Source of the DNA: Clostridium sp. 1001271st1 H5
GTDB lineage: Bacteria; Bacillota; Clostridia; Lachnospirales; Lachnospiraceae
Assembly: GCF_005845215.1 (NCBI RefSeq)
Contig: NZ_SPHO01000010.1
Coordinates: forward strand, 186,001 to 250,000
Length of the DNA stretch: 64,000 bases
Reading direction: 5' to 3'
The position numbers and the translations under genes were made by a program. The notes under the pieces were generated by a model. The model saw only the letters and a list, made by a program, of their open reading frames with translations. It was not told the origin of the DNA and did no database searches. Shown piece after piece: positions 51,127-59,893 of the stretch. Position 1 is the stretch's first letter, and every line of letters starts with the position of its first letter.

Positions 51127-52980
51127 ATGAGCGAAAAAGTCAGGATACTTGGAATTGCTCCCTACAAGGGATTGGTAACATTAATGAAACGGTACGGAAG
51201 CCAGAGGGATGATATCCAGCTGACAGCCATGCTGGGCAATGTGGAGACAGGACTTTATCTGGCAAAGGAACATTACAGGAACTACGACATCATCATCTCA
51301 AGAGCCAACACCGCAAGCCGTATCGCAAAGGGCGTGCCCATTCCTGTCATTGATATCGGTATTGATTATTACGACGTACTTCTCTGCCTGAAAACAGCAG
51401 AAAATACGAAGACAAAGTTTGCAGTCCTTGGATTCCGTTCCCTGACCACCATTGCGAAAAGCATATGCAATGTCCTGAAGATGCCTACGGACATATTTTC
51501 CATCAATACCACGTCCGAGGCCAGCTCCCTGCTGGACAAATTAAAGGAACAGGGCTATAAGACCGTCATATGCGATACAGTGCCCTACAACTACGCCAAA
51601 CTGATTGGAATTACCCCCATCCTTCTCACCTCCAGCATAGAAAGCCTGAAGGCAGCTGTTGACCAGGCTGTCTACACATGGCAGACCCACAGGGATTTAT
51701 ATCATTCCCTGTCCCTTATGCATCAGCTACTGGACAGCAGCGCCAACCGTTTCCTTGTGCTGTCCCAGACAGGCGAATGCATTTACACCACACTGGAGGA
51801 TGAAATCGCCGTCCCCATACAGGCAAAGCTTCAGAATGAATTGGACCAATGCTGCACCGGACGGAAGCGCTCCTTCTTTATTACAGTAAACAACCAGATG
51901 TACTCCATCACCTCCCACCTGGTGGATGAGGCGCTGAACCCCTACATTATTTTCCATATCATGCGCTCCGAGATTCCCCTGGCCTACTCAAAATACGGGG
52001 TGACCATCATGGACAAGCAGGCTGCACAGAACAGCTTCATGGACAGCTTTTACAGCAATACGGAGCTGGCACGGGAAATCCTTACCAACACCGAGGATGC
52101 TGTACCGTCCACCCTGAGTCTTATGATAACCGGGGAAACCGGCACAGGAAAAGACCGGGTGGCTCATATCTACTACGCAAAGAGCCCGCTGTGCGATAAC
52201 CCGCTCTACGTCATCAACTGCTCCCTTATCAGTGATAAAAGCTGGGACTTCATCACAAAACACTATAACTCGCCCTTTACGGACAACGGAAATACCATCT
52301 ATATTTCCAACCTGGACGCACTGCAGAAACACAAGCAGAAGCAGCTGCTCTCCATCATACTGGACACCAACATGCATGTCCGCAATCATTTGATTTTTTC
52401 CTGCACCCAGACTGCCGGAAGCGCCACCCCCCACGTTGTCTTTGAATACACCAATGCCCTGGGAAGCATCCTGGTTCCCATCAAACCGCTGCGTGAACAA
52501 AAGGAGGACATTATCTCATCTGCCGGACTCTATATCAACACCCTGAACCAGGAACTGGGCCGCCAGGTCGTTGGGGTCGACGATGAGGCGGCCGCGCTTT
52601 TGGAGCAATACGAGTATCCCTACAACAGGACCCAGTTCAAACGGATATTAAAGGAAGCCGTCATACGGACAGACGGTCCCTACATCTGCGCCAAAACCAT
52701 ACAGGAGGTAATCCAGAGGGAACAGGTGCTGTTCTCCGGATTCCCTTTCCCGTCCCAGTCATCCTTTGCCTGCCGCGGCGAGGACACGGCAGCCCCCGGA
52801 AAGGATATGCAGCCCGCCCCTCATCCCCCTTCCTTCTGCCTGGATACCAGCCAGTCACTGGACGGTATGAACCGGGACATTGTGCGCTATGTGCTGAAGA
52901 CCTGCGGCGGCAACCAGACATCCGCGGCCAAAAAGCTGGGCATCAGCCGGACTACCCTGTGGCGGTACCTGAACCGGTAG
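51127..52980 (+). CDS. PrpR-N/AAA/Fis-type regulator without sigma-54 contact loop
   Basis: The 617-residue protein has an N-terminal PrpR-like sensor (about 1-180; LGIAPYKGLVTLM, YDIIISRANTASRIAKGV, PVIDIGIDYYDVL), a central linker or PAS-like region, an AAA domain from about 310 with intact Walker A GETGTGKD (336-343), and a C-terminal Fis-type helix-turn-helix (GGNQTSAAKKLGISRTTLWR). Walker B is altered to IYISNLDAL and no GAFTGA-like loop is present, so direct sigma-54 activation is unlikely. It is divergent from the acid-sugar operon and probably its regulator. AGGAGGAGGC precedes the ATG. Confidence 0.85.
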   Translation: MSEKVRILGIAPYKGLVTLMKRYGSQRDDIQLTAMLGNVETGLYLAKEHYRNYDIIISRANTASRIAKGVPIPVIDIGIDYYDVLLCLKTAENTKTKFAVLGFRSLTTIAKSICNVLKMPTDIFSINTTSEASSLLDKLKEQGYKTVICDTVPYNYAKLIGITPILLTSSIESLKAAVDQAVYTWQTHRDLYHSLSLMHQLLDSSANRFLVLSQTGECIYTTLEDEIAVPIQAKLQNELDQCCTGRKRSFFITVNNQMYSITSHLVDEALNPYIIFHIMRSEIPLAYSKYGVTIMDKQAAQNSFMDSFYSNTELAREILTNTEDAVPSTLSLMITGETGTGKDRVAHIYYAKSPLCDNPLYVINCSLISDKSWDFITKHYNSPFTDNGNTIYISNLDALQKHKQKQLLSIILDTNMHVRNHLIFSCTQTAGSATPHVVFEYTNALGSILVPIKPLREQKEDIISSAGLYINTLNQELGRQVVGVDDEAAALLEQYEYPYNRTQFKRILKEAVIRTDGPYICAKTIQEVIQREQVLFSGFPFPSQSSFACRGEDTAAPGKDMQPAPHPPSFCLDTSQSLDGMNRDIVRYVLKTCGGNQTSAAKKLGISRTTLWRYLNR

Positions 52981-53064
52981 AACCCATTGCGTACGGAAAC
53001 CCCTGCCGGGTCATGAGGGAAAACAAATAACACCCCTGAATAAGCAGATTCCGGATTGACCAAC

Positions 53065-53110
53065 ACAACAGGACACCGGAGATTATAGAAATCATCCGGT
53101 GTCCTGTTGT
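53065..53110 (+). terminator. 16-bp perfect hairpin after the PrpR-like gene
   Basis: ACAACAGGACACCGGA (53065-53080) and TCCGGTGTCCTGTTGT (53095-53110) are exact complements with a 14-base loop. The T-tract is short, but the stem is very stable and lies between converging genes, so it may stop transcription from both sides. Confidence 0.7.
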
Positions 53111-53165
53111 TTACAGGGTATGTTGTTTCAATTTCATGTTCTGTGTTTTGCTTGCCTGCCTTCTG

Positions 53166-54386
53166 TCAGTCTTCTGTCCCCACTTCAATCACAGGCGCTC
53201 CGGGGCCGGTTATCCATTCTGCGCCGTCCTCTGTCACCAGAACCTCATCCTCCATCCGGAAGGACAGGTAGATGGACTCCACTCCCTTTTCCAGGTCATA
53301 GGGATAGACCCCGTTTTCCACGGCAAACACCATGCCCGGCTTCAGTTCCTCACCGGCCTCATCATGTATGGTTGGATATTCCACCACATTAAGGCCGATA
53401 CAGTGACCGCTGGAGTGAAGCAGGAATTGGCCGAATTTGGAATCCCGGATGAATCCCTCGCAGATGCGGTTGATTTCAGCAATTGAAACCCCCGGCTTCA
53501 TGGCTTCCTTGGCAGCGGCCACGCAGCCGCTGGCTGTCTCAGCCATCTCCCGTTCCTCCCCGGGCACGTTTCCCAGATAGAACACTCTGGTAAGGTCGGA
53601 CGCATATCCGTCTATATGGCCGCTGATATCCACCAGGACATATTCGCCTTTCTCCACCACGCGGTCTGTTGCATATGTATTGAAGGTGCAGTACTTGTCA
53701 ATACCGCTGGTCACAGTCAGATATGATATCTTATCCACCCCGCCCTGCGCCATCCTCATGGCAATGCCCCTGGATATGTCCTTCTCCGTTGTTTTTCCCG
53801 CCACAATGGTCTTTCCCGTATCCAATATAGCCTTTTCCGTCACCTGGCAGACATAGCGGATGCGCTCAATCTCCCACGGCGTTTTCACCATCCTGGCCCT
53901 CTGTATTGCCAGGGAACCGTCCGTGAAGCAGATGCCCGGCTGGGACTCAATGATTTTCTTCAGCAGGTCCATGGACCAGAAGTACTGCATGCCGTCTCCT
54001 GCTTCCAGTCCTATGGTTTTTGTTTGGGGCTGGATTTCCTTTATAATTCTGTCAATGATGCTTACCGGCTCCTCTCCCTCCAGGGGCCCCAGGTTCCTGC
54101 TGGCGGTTCCCCAGCAGTAGATGCGGCTGGTCCAGCTGGTGTACTGCACCGTGGTCTTCTCCAGTATTCTCAGGATAATGGCCGGGTCCCCCTTCCTGGG
54201 CACCAGCACATATACCGGCCTGAAAAGACTGGATGTATACCAGGAACGGTAACCTGTGGAATAATAGATATTTTCCGGAGTGGAAAGCAGCAGCATGTCT
54301 ATGTTCTGCCTTTCCATCTCAGCCTGAAGCTTCTCATTGTGGAGCCGGAATTCTTCCGGCGAAAAAGATTTGTATTCCTGTGTCAT
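53166..54386 (-). CDS. M24 family metallopeptidase (Xaa-Pro aminopeptidase-like)
   Basis: The 406-residue protein has the creatinase-like N-terminal domain and an M24 pita-bread catalytic domain. Metal ligands are the two Asp of DISGHIDGYASDLTR, His in HSSGHCIGLNVVEYP, Glu in AVENGVYP and Glu in FRMEDEVLV. Such enzymes cleave the bond before proline in the cytoplasm. It is 15 bases beyond the PTS IIC-IID gene, so it should share that operon. A peptidase inside a sugar PTS operon is unusual and hints at a substrate joining a sugar and an amino acid or peptide. Confidence 0.9.
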   Translation of the reverse strand: MTQEYKSFSPEEFRLHNEKLQAEMERQNIDMLLLSTPENIYYSTGYRSWYTSSLFRPVYVLVPRKGDPAIILRILEKTTVQYTSWTSRIYCWGTASRNLGPLEGEEPVSIIDRIIKEIQPQTKTIGLEAGDGMQYFWSMDLLKKIIESQPGICFTDGSLAIQRARMVKTPWEIERIRYVCQVTEKAILDTGKTIVAGKTTEKDISRGIAMRMAQGGVDKISYLTVTSGIDKYCTFNTYATDRVVEKGEYVLVDISGHIDGYASDLTRVFYLGNVPGEEREMAETASGCVAAAKEAMKPGVSIAEINRICEGFIRDSKFGQFLLHSSGHCIGLNVVEYPTIHDEAGEELKPGMVFAVENGVYPYDLEKGVESIYLSFRMEDEVLVTEDGAEWITGPGAPVIEVGTED

Positions 54387-54401
54387 ATTTCCTCCTAATG
54401 A

Positions 54402-56009
54402 TTATGCAAAAATTCCCAGAAGTCCGCCTATCAGGCCGACCACCGCAACCAGGATGATGATGTTGACGGACGACCATCCCTTCTTTACCAGTTTATATGT
54501 GCCAAGAGTCAGAAGAAGAGGCAGTGCTCCGGGAAGAATCACGTCAAATAACTGTTCCTGGATATTGAACATAACGCCTCCGCCCACAGGGACCAGGAGC
54601 TTTAAGCCCAGGGTCACATAATTGCCCACCAGGCCGCCGAGCACCAGACATCCCATGATGGATGCCCCCAGTATCAGCTGGTTAATCAGGCCGCTTTCCA
54701 TGATGGTCACAATGGCGTCGCTGCCCTTTTCATATCCCAGCTTATAGGACTGCCAGTAAATGGTCCACATAAACAGGGCTTCCACTATAATGTAGCCAAT
54801 AACGCCCATGATGTTGCCCGTATTGGTGATGCCGATGAATAATGTAAGGAGCAGCGGCGTCACCACGCCTCCGTCAATGGTATCACCGATACCTGCCAGA
54901 GGTCCCATAAGGCCGGATTTAATGGATGTGATGGTATCCCCGGTTATCTCCTCCGACCCCTGGGCCCTCTTCTCCTCCAGGGCAGCCGTAAGGCCGATGA
55001 TACAGGCTCCCCACTGGGGCTCTGTGTTAAAGAACTGCATATGGTTCTGCATCAGTTCCGCACGTTTTCCTGCGTTATCCGGGTACAGCTTATTGATTAC
55101 AGGCACCATGGCGTGGCAGAAACCGGTTCCCTGCATTCTCTCATAATTGTAGTTGGCCTGGTTGAACATAATCCATCTGAGCCAGGATTTCCGGATTGTC
55201 TTCTTGTCCAGAAGTACATACTTGTTCTCGTTATTTCCCTCTGCCCCAAACAGGCTGCCACCCACGGAGCTCAGCTTATGGCCTTTTAACTGCATATAAA
55301 TCAGGGTGAATACAACGGCTGAAAATCCCAGGGATATCATATCCAGGCCAAAATACTGAACCAAAAGGAAACCGAAGAAAAAGAACACCACGGACTCGCC
55401 CTTAAAGATGGATTTCAGCGTCAGGGCAATACCGACTGCCGGAAGCATACCGCCGATGGTGGTAAGGACGCCCACTATATTTTCCCCTAAAAACTGGATA
55501 GCTGACTTGAGATAATCCGTCCCAAAATACACCATCAGGAAACAGGGTATAAAGGACATCAGAAACAGCAGCAGCTGCGGCAGCACAATATTCGGTATCC
55601 AGTAATACCTGGTGTCCCCCTTTGCCGACATTTTTTCTGCAATCCGGACCCATGCCGTATTCACCGTCATTTTCACCACCCATATGATGGTTCCCAGAAG
55701 TCCCACAGGAACTGCCAGGGCCATGGCTGTCTCCACTGGAAGATTGCCTGTAATGGCAATGGTGGTGCCCACCACGCCGGCCAGGCAGATATCCCCGGGA
55801 AGGGCTCCGCCGGCCCCGATGAATCCCAGATACAGGATGTTAATCTGGGCCCCAACCATGGCTCCCTTTACAGGGTCCCCCAGGATAACGCCGGCCAGGA
55901 AGCCGGAAACCAGGGGCCTCATGACGGTCCACCAGTTTACGCCCAGAACAAATGCACTATTTCCCCAAAAGTATAACAATGACAATAATGTGGCTGTTAA
56001 GATGCTCAT
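54402..56009 (-). CDS. Fused PTS mannose-family IIC-IID membrane protein
   Basis: The 535-residue protein joins two subunits that are separate in most mannose-type PTS. Residues 1 to about 255 are IIC-like (RPLVSGFLAGVILGDPVKGA, GAQINILYLGFIGAGGALPGD); residues from about 265 are IID-like (WIMFNQANYNYERMQGTG, NKLYPDNAGKRAELMQ, FFNTEPQWGACIIGLTAALEE, GLMGPLAGIGDTIDGG). The linker contains GGSLFGAEGNNENKYVLLDK. Together with the IIB and IIA proteins it would import and phosphorylate a sugar-like compound. The fusion leaves no stop or frameshift signature and appears genuine. Confidence 0.9.
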   Translation of the reverse strand: MSILTATLLSLLYFWGNSAFVLGVNWWTVMRPLVSGFLAGVILGDPVKGAMVGAQINILYLGFIGAGGALPGDICLAGVVGTTIAITGNLPVETAMALAVPVGLLGTIIWVVKMTVNTAWVRIAEKMSAKGDTRYYWIPNIVLPQLLLFLMSFIPCFLMVYFGTDYLKSAIQFLGENIVGVLTTIGGMLPAVGIALTLKSIFKGESVVFFFFGFLLVQYFGLDMISLGFSAVVFTLIYMQLKGHKLSSVGGSLFGAEGNNENKYVLLDKKTIRKSWLRWIMFNQANYNYERMQGTGFCHAMVPVINKLYPDNAGKRAELMQNHMQFFNTEPQWGACIIGLTAALEEKRAQGSEEITGDTITSIKSGLMGPLAGIGDTIDGGVVTPLLLTLFIGITNTGNIMGVIGYIIVEALFMWTIYWQSYKLGYEKGSDAIVTIMESGLINQLILGASIMGCLVLGGLVGNYVTLGLKLLVPVGGGVMFNIQEQLFDVILPGALPLLLTLGTYKLVKKGWSSVNIIILVAVVGLIGGLLGIFA

Positions 56010-56046
56010 ACGCTACCTCCTCCAAATCAAATTCTGCCCTGCTTTA

Positions 56047-56523
56047 CTAAAACAGGCTTCTGATGTTAACGGCCTTATCATTTGGAACCAGTTGATAAAA
56101 GATTTCGACGCCCCCTTCCACAATCCGCTTAAAGCATTCCACTTCCTCTCCGCTTGCCGACACATTCCTGTTAAAGGTCTTGCGGCCGTTCTTGGCCCCC
56201 ATGCCGCCCAGAATCACCTTCTTTATTTCAATCCCCTCTTTGAGAAGCGATTCTATGATTTCCGGAACCTTCACAAGAATCAGGAAATTCTCTCCCCGTA
56301 CAGGCTCCTCCTTCAGGAACCCCTGGGCATCGGATACCGACTGTATCAGCACCTCCACCCCCATGGGCGCAGCGGCCTTATAGATGCGCTCCATCAGCCG
56401 GTTCTGTGAAAGCTCGTCATCAATAATCAATATCTTATTGATTGGATACTGCTTTATCCAGGCCGTCACCACCTGTCCGTGAATCAGCCTGTCGTCAATC
56501 CTTGTCAAAACAATGTTCTTCAT
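56047..56523 (-). CDS. PTS mannose-family IIB component
   Basis: The 158-residue cytoplasmic phosphocarrier begins MKNIVLTRIDDRLIHGQVVT, with the phosphorylated His15 in RLIHGQV. It accepts phosphate from IIA and gives it to the incoming sugar. GGMGAKNGRKTFNRNVSAS is a typical later segment. It lies between IIA and the IIC-IID fusion. The substrate cannot be told from sequence. Confidence 0.94.
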   Translation of the reverse strand: MKNIVLTRIDDRLIHGQVVTAWIKQYPINKILIIDDELSQNRLMERIYKAAAPMGVEVLIQSVSDAQGFLKEEPVRGENFLILVKVPEIIESLLKEGIEIKKVILGGMGAKNGRKTFNRNVSASGEEVECFKRIVEGGVEIFYQLVPNDKAVNIRSLF

Positions 56524-56549
56524 ATGTTTTTGCTCCTTTCCTTTATGCT

Positions 56550-56954
56550 TCAGCCCAGCTGCAGCAGAACATGGCTGTCCACAATACCTTCCTTGGCTGT
56601 CTCCACCAGTCCCCGGAAATCACTGCTGTCACCATTCAGAAGACGGCGGTTAATGGCCTCTATCAGCAAAGGGAGATTGGTACCCGTAATGTGGGTAAAG
56701 GAACATTCCTCCTCCAGCTGAATCATAGTGTTAAAGGGTGTTCCGTACATCAGGTCCGTAAGTACCAGGACTTCCTGCCCTGAGGCGTTGGAGCGCCGGA
56801 TGGATTGTTCCACGCCGTCCCTCATCTCCTCCAGATTACACCCCGGCTCCACACAGTAAGTCTCTATGTCTGGCTGGTTTCCCAGGATGAGCCGGGATGT
56901 CCTTACCAGACATTCGGCCAGCGAGCCGTGTGTGAAAACAATGATTTTATACAT
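56550..56954 (-). CDS. PTS mannose-family IIA component
   Basis: The 134-residue IIA starts MYKIIVFTHGSLAE, with the phosphorylated His9, and has VLTDLMYGTPFNT and ITGTNLPLLIEAI, standard for the family. It takes phosphate from HPr. It is the first PTS gene after the PRD regulator, one base apart, so the regulator and PTS genes are in one operon and the regulator can sense IIA/IIB phosphorylation. Confidence 0.94.
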   Translation of the reverse strand: MYKIIVFTHGSLAECLVRTSRLILGNQPDIETYCVEPGCNLEEMRDGVEQSIRRSNASGQEVLVLTDLMYGTPFNTMIQLEEECSFTHITGTNLPLLIEAINRRLLNGDSSDFRGLVETAKEGIVDSHVLLQLG

Positions 56955-56955
56955 A

Positions 56956-58845
56956 TTATCTCCCCTCCGTAATGATATTCTGTATGAATTCCGTCATGGC
57001 CCAGTCCGGACAATTGTCCATAAGATAGACCATTTTTGACGCAAAAAGCATGAAATCCCAATTGGACATATTCATAATCACTTTATCCAATTTTTTCCGT
57101 AATAAATCCGTTACAAACTCGCACTTGTTAATGCCTGCCTCATTGTGGATATAGACAAACTCCACATCCTTTAATGCCGCGACCTTCAGGAACCCTGCCG
57201 CCGGAATCTCAGTTGCCTTCCGTTTTCTCACTTCTATGGCGCATCCGATATCATTCAGGTCATTCCTGGTCCTGATAAGCTCCCTCAGATAGAAATCCTC
57301 CCTGTGGCGTCTTGATTTCAGCAGATTGTTGACAGCCGCACAGTCCTTCTCATCCAGCAGCGGCGAAACCAGGACATAGGGTATCACATGTTCCCTGCTC
57401 CCCAGGGGCACGGTGGACAAAATCAAATCATACTGCTTTTGAGACGTTTCCAGGAACCGGTTGTAATCACAGCTCAGCACGGTCCATTGGGGATAGTTCT
57501 GGGACAATTTATGCTTCAGTATATTTGTGATGCTGTTGGACATATTGGAAACCAGAATCACATTCATTTTTTCCTCATCCGCCAGCAGCTCCCCCTGTAT
57601 GTACAGCATCAGGTAGCAAATCTCATCAAAGCTTATCTCCGGCAACCTGAACTTCTCCGTCAGTATCCTGCATATTATCTGGCATACGTTGATGGTTCCC
57701 TTATAATTATCCAGAAGTATATCTATAATGGGATTCCGGGCAGGCGTACTGGCGGCTGCCCGGTTCAGCATCAGCGTGATATGGGACACCACATTTACGT
57801 AAAATGTTGATTTCGTCCTCAGGTTGATTCCTGTAATCACGGAAAATGCATCGATAAAATCCTCTCCGAAGGCCACGGCCGTCTTCCTGGACTCCTCCTC
57901 CGGCAGCTCCCTGTGCATCAGGAAATTCCCCAGATGGGTGGAGGACAGAATGTTATAAATATGTGCTGTTTCCGATACCGACAGCGTGTAGCGGTAAGCG
58001 CCGCTCATCCGTGATGCCAGTTCAAATGCAATGGCATCTAAGGGGTCCCTTTCCTGTTTCCGGTAATTGCTTTTAAGAACCGGCTCCATGAAAAATCCAT
58101 TCCGCACCCTGTCAATCATTACCAGCAGACTCACGGAAAATTGCATGTACTCCCGCTCATCAAACCGGTATCCGGCGGACGCCTCAATGTGCCTTATGCG
58201 CCCTTCCACAAAATTCAGGTCCTCCTCCGTGAAGATATCCAGGATGGTCATCAGGGTATCCGACTCAAACATACCTGCTGCAGACGGATTTCCTCCGGTA
58301 TTGGCATTCATGTTGTTATTCAGGATATACAGCAGCAGTTCCGCCAGAGCCTTCCTTAAACAGCTCTCTGTTCCCTCCACCGACGTCCCCCCGTGTCCCT
58401 GGCTGATGTTCAATTCATGCTTTCTGGCAAAAGGCGCCAGGGCTTTCAGGTCCCCGGCTATGCTGCTCTTGCTCACATAATATTTGTAGGCAAGGCCGGA
58501 CAGCGATGTAGTCTCATCCGAATAAAGCAGCAGGTTCAGGGCTATATCCATTCTTCTGGACAATTGGTTCCAGGACCTGGATAATGTGCTGGAGTCCATA
58601 AGCTCCATCATGTAGGCTGAATTCATCAGCCGTTCCCGCTCCTCCCCGCTGATTTCAAGCTTGATTCCGGTTCCGGGCCGGCTCTCAACCGCGCCCCCAT
58701 AGGACTCCAGAATCTCATTGACTCCGGGTATCATCCTGCGCAGCGTCTTGTCCGATACATCCATCTTTCCTGCATAACAGCTCACAGGCAGATACTCTTC
58801 TTGTTCCAGTAAAAGTCTCAGGAATGCAATCTGTCTTGAATTCAC
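56956..58845 (-). CDS. PRD-containing transcriptional regulator (BglG/MtlR type)
   Basis: The 629-residue protein has two N-terminal helix-turn-helix domains (SRQIAFLRLLLEQEEYLP and a second near 100-160, LAYKYYVSKSSIAGDL), two PRD domains (about 190-400), an EIIB-like domain from about 415, and a C-terminal region that may be a degenerate EIIA-like domain. In the EIIB-like domain the usual phosphorylated Cys is replaced: NVILVSNMSNSITNIL. PRD histidines such as in STHLGNFLMHREL and HITLML are phosphorylated by PTS proteins to set activity. It should activate the downstream PTS operon according to substrate supply. Confidence 0.88.
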   Translation of the reverse strand: MNSRQIAFLRLLLEQEEYLPVSCYAGKMDVSDKTLRRMIPGVNEILESYGGAVESRPGTGIKLEISGEERERLMNSAYMMELMDSSTLSRSWNQLSRRMDIALNLLLYSDETTSLSGLAYKYYVSKSSIAGDLKALAPFARKHELNISQGHGGTSVEGTESCLRKALAELLLYILNNNMNANTGGNPSAAGMFESDTLMTILDIFTEEDLNFVEGRIRHIEASAGYRFDEREYMQFSVSLLVMIDRVRNGFFMEPVLKSNYRKQERDPLDAIAFELASRMSGAYRYTLSVSETAHIYNILSSTHLGNFLMHRELPEEESRKTAVAFGEDFIDAFSVITGINLRTKSTFYVNVVSHITLMLNRAAASTPARNPIIDILLDNYKGTINVCQIICRILTEKFRLPEISFDEICYLMLYIQGELLADEEKMNVILVSNMSNSITNILKHKLSQNYPQWTVLSCDYNRFLETSQKQYDLILSTVPLGSREHVIPYVLVSPLLDEKDCAAVNNLLKSRRHREDFYLRELIRTRNDLNDIGCAIEVRKRKATEIPAAGFLKVAALKDVEFVYIHNEAGINKCEFVTDLLRKKLDKVIMNMSNWDFMLFASKMVYLMDNCPDWAMTEFIQNIITEGR

Positions 58846-58867
58846 GTCTTATCCTCTCCATACCTCC

Positions 58868-58996
58868 CAGGTGCCTTTTGATAACTTGATTATAGCAAGA
58901 GCACCTGAAGATTGTTAGTTTTGCGGTTTCCTTAATTTGTCCGGAGCCATGTGGACAAAACTGTACATACTGCTGTACAAATATGTCCTGCTCCGG
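58868..58996 (-). promoter_or_regulatory. Promoter and dyad-rich control region of the PTS operon
   Basis: On the minus strand TGCTATAAT (core 58889-58894) is an extended -10 flanked by CAGGTGC (58868-58874) and GCACCTG (58901-58907). Further upstream lies a nested hairpin: CCGGAGC/GCTCCGG (58941-58947, 58990-58996), GGACA/TGTCC (58953-58957, 58984-58988), and two TGTACA boxes (58962-58967, 58974-58979). TTTGTCC (58936-58942) also pairs with GGACAAA (58953-58959), an alternative to the outer stems. These are candidate binding sites for the PRD regulator or a switchable leader. Confidence 0.55.
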
Positions 58997-59069
58997 TGAA
59001 TATCTGCCTATTGTATCATGACAGCCTCTGCAATATAAGGTGGGGGAAATAAGCCCTGTTATGACGCAC

Positions 59070-59100
59070 AAAAAAAGGAAGCCCTGCTGCAAAGGCTTCC
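59070..59100 (-). terminator. Intrinsic terminator after tRNA-Gly
   Basis: On the minus strand GGAAGCC and GGCTTCC form a 7-bp stem, followed by seven T. Confidence 0.88.
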
Positions 59101-59115
59101 CTGACAAAAAAACAG

Positions 59116-59186
59116 AGCAGGTGATGGGAATCGAACCCACGTATCTAGCTTGGAAGGCTAGTGTTCTACCATTGAACTACACCTGC
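59116..59186 (-). tRNA. tRNA-Gly (TCC)
   Basis: On the minus strand acceptor GCAGGTG pairs with CACCTGC, with discriminator T. The anticodon stem CTAGC/GCTAG closes CTTCCAA with anticodon TCC. The T arm contains GGTTCGATTCC. Confidence 0.95.
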
Positions 59187-59209
59187 ATAATGAATATATT
59201 TGATTGTAA

Positions 59210-59284
59210 TCGGGGTGACAGGATTCGAACCTGCGACCTCCTGGTCCCAAACCAGGCGCTCTAGCCAAGCTGAGCCACACCCCG
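59210..59284 (-). tRNA. tRNA-Pro (TGG)
   Basis: On the minus strand acceptor CGGGGTG pairs with CACCCCG, discriminator A. The anticodon stem CCTGG/CCAGG closes TTTGGGA with anticodon TGG. The T arm holds GGTTCGAATCC. It is transcribed first, then tRNA-Gly. Confidence 0.95.
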
Positions 59285-59336
59285 GCGCCGGCATAATATA
59301 ACCTGTCATCCAATCCCGTCTTACGACGCAAGAATT

Positions 59337-59365
59337 ATTATATACTATGCCTTCACAAATGTCAA
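59337..59365 (-). promoter_or_regulatory. Consensus promoter of the tRNA-Pro/tRNA-Gly unit
   Basis: On the minus strand TTGACA (59360-59365), exactly 17 bases and TATAAT (59337-59342) match the sigma-70 consensus perfectly. Confidence 0.93.
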
Positions 59366-59373
59366 CAAAAATC

Positions 59374-59874
59374 CTACAGAAAATTCAGCGAAAAATGGGC
59401 CTCTCCCTCTTTGTCGATTTCCATGAGCATAAAAGAGGGTTTATGCCCGTCCTGGCGCGGATAGGACAGGCTTCCCGGATTCAGAACAATCAAATCCTTA
59501 TCCCCTTCCTTTTTCTCCACCTCGTAAAAAGGCCTGTGGGTGTGCCCGAACATGACAATGTCAAAGCCCCTGGCCCTGGCCTCCTGTTTCAGGTACTCAG
59601 CCCCCACCGATACATTATAGTAATGACCATGGGTCAGCAGGGTCTTATACGTTCCAATCATCAGCTCCTTCTCTTTGTCCAGACATGAGAAAAAGTCATT
59701 GTTTCCCAAAATTATCTCTAAATCGCAGCCCTCATTGACCCAGGTGGCAATGGCGTGTTCACTTCCCTCTGCGTCTCCCAGATGAATCAGCATATCAAGG
59801 GGTCCTGTACGCCGGATTACCTCTTTTAGATTTTCATCCCTTCTGTGGGTGTCACTGACAATTAATATCCTCAT
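59374..59874 (-). CDS. YfcE/MJ0936 family phosphodiesterase
   Basis: The product, about 166 residues, is a small calcineurin-like metallophosphoesterase. Metal-binding segments appear in order: IVSDTHRR, HLGDAEGSE, GNNDFF, THGHYYN and FGHTHRP. Members hydrolyse phosphodiesters such as cyclic nucleotides or artificial substrates; the natural target is unclear. ATG 59872-59874 follows AGAGGA. It sits 19 bases after RdgB, with which it is co-transcribed. A second related gene lies at 63276-63833. Confidence 0.9.
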   Translation of the reverse strand: MRILIVSDTHRRDENLKEVIRRTGPLDMLIHLGDAEGSEHAIATWVNEGCDLEIILGNNDFFSCLDKEKELMIGTYKTLLTHGHYYNVSVGAEYLKQEARARGFDIVMFGHTHRPFYEVEKKEGDKDLIVLNPGSLSYPRQDGHKPSFMLMEIDKEGEAHFSLNFL

Positions 59875-59893
59875 CCTTCGTCCTCTCCATCTC

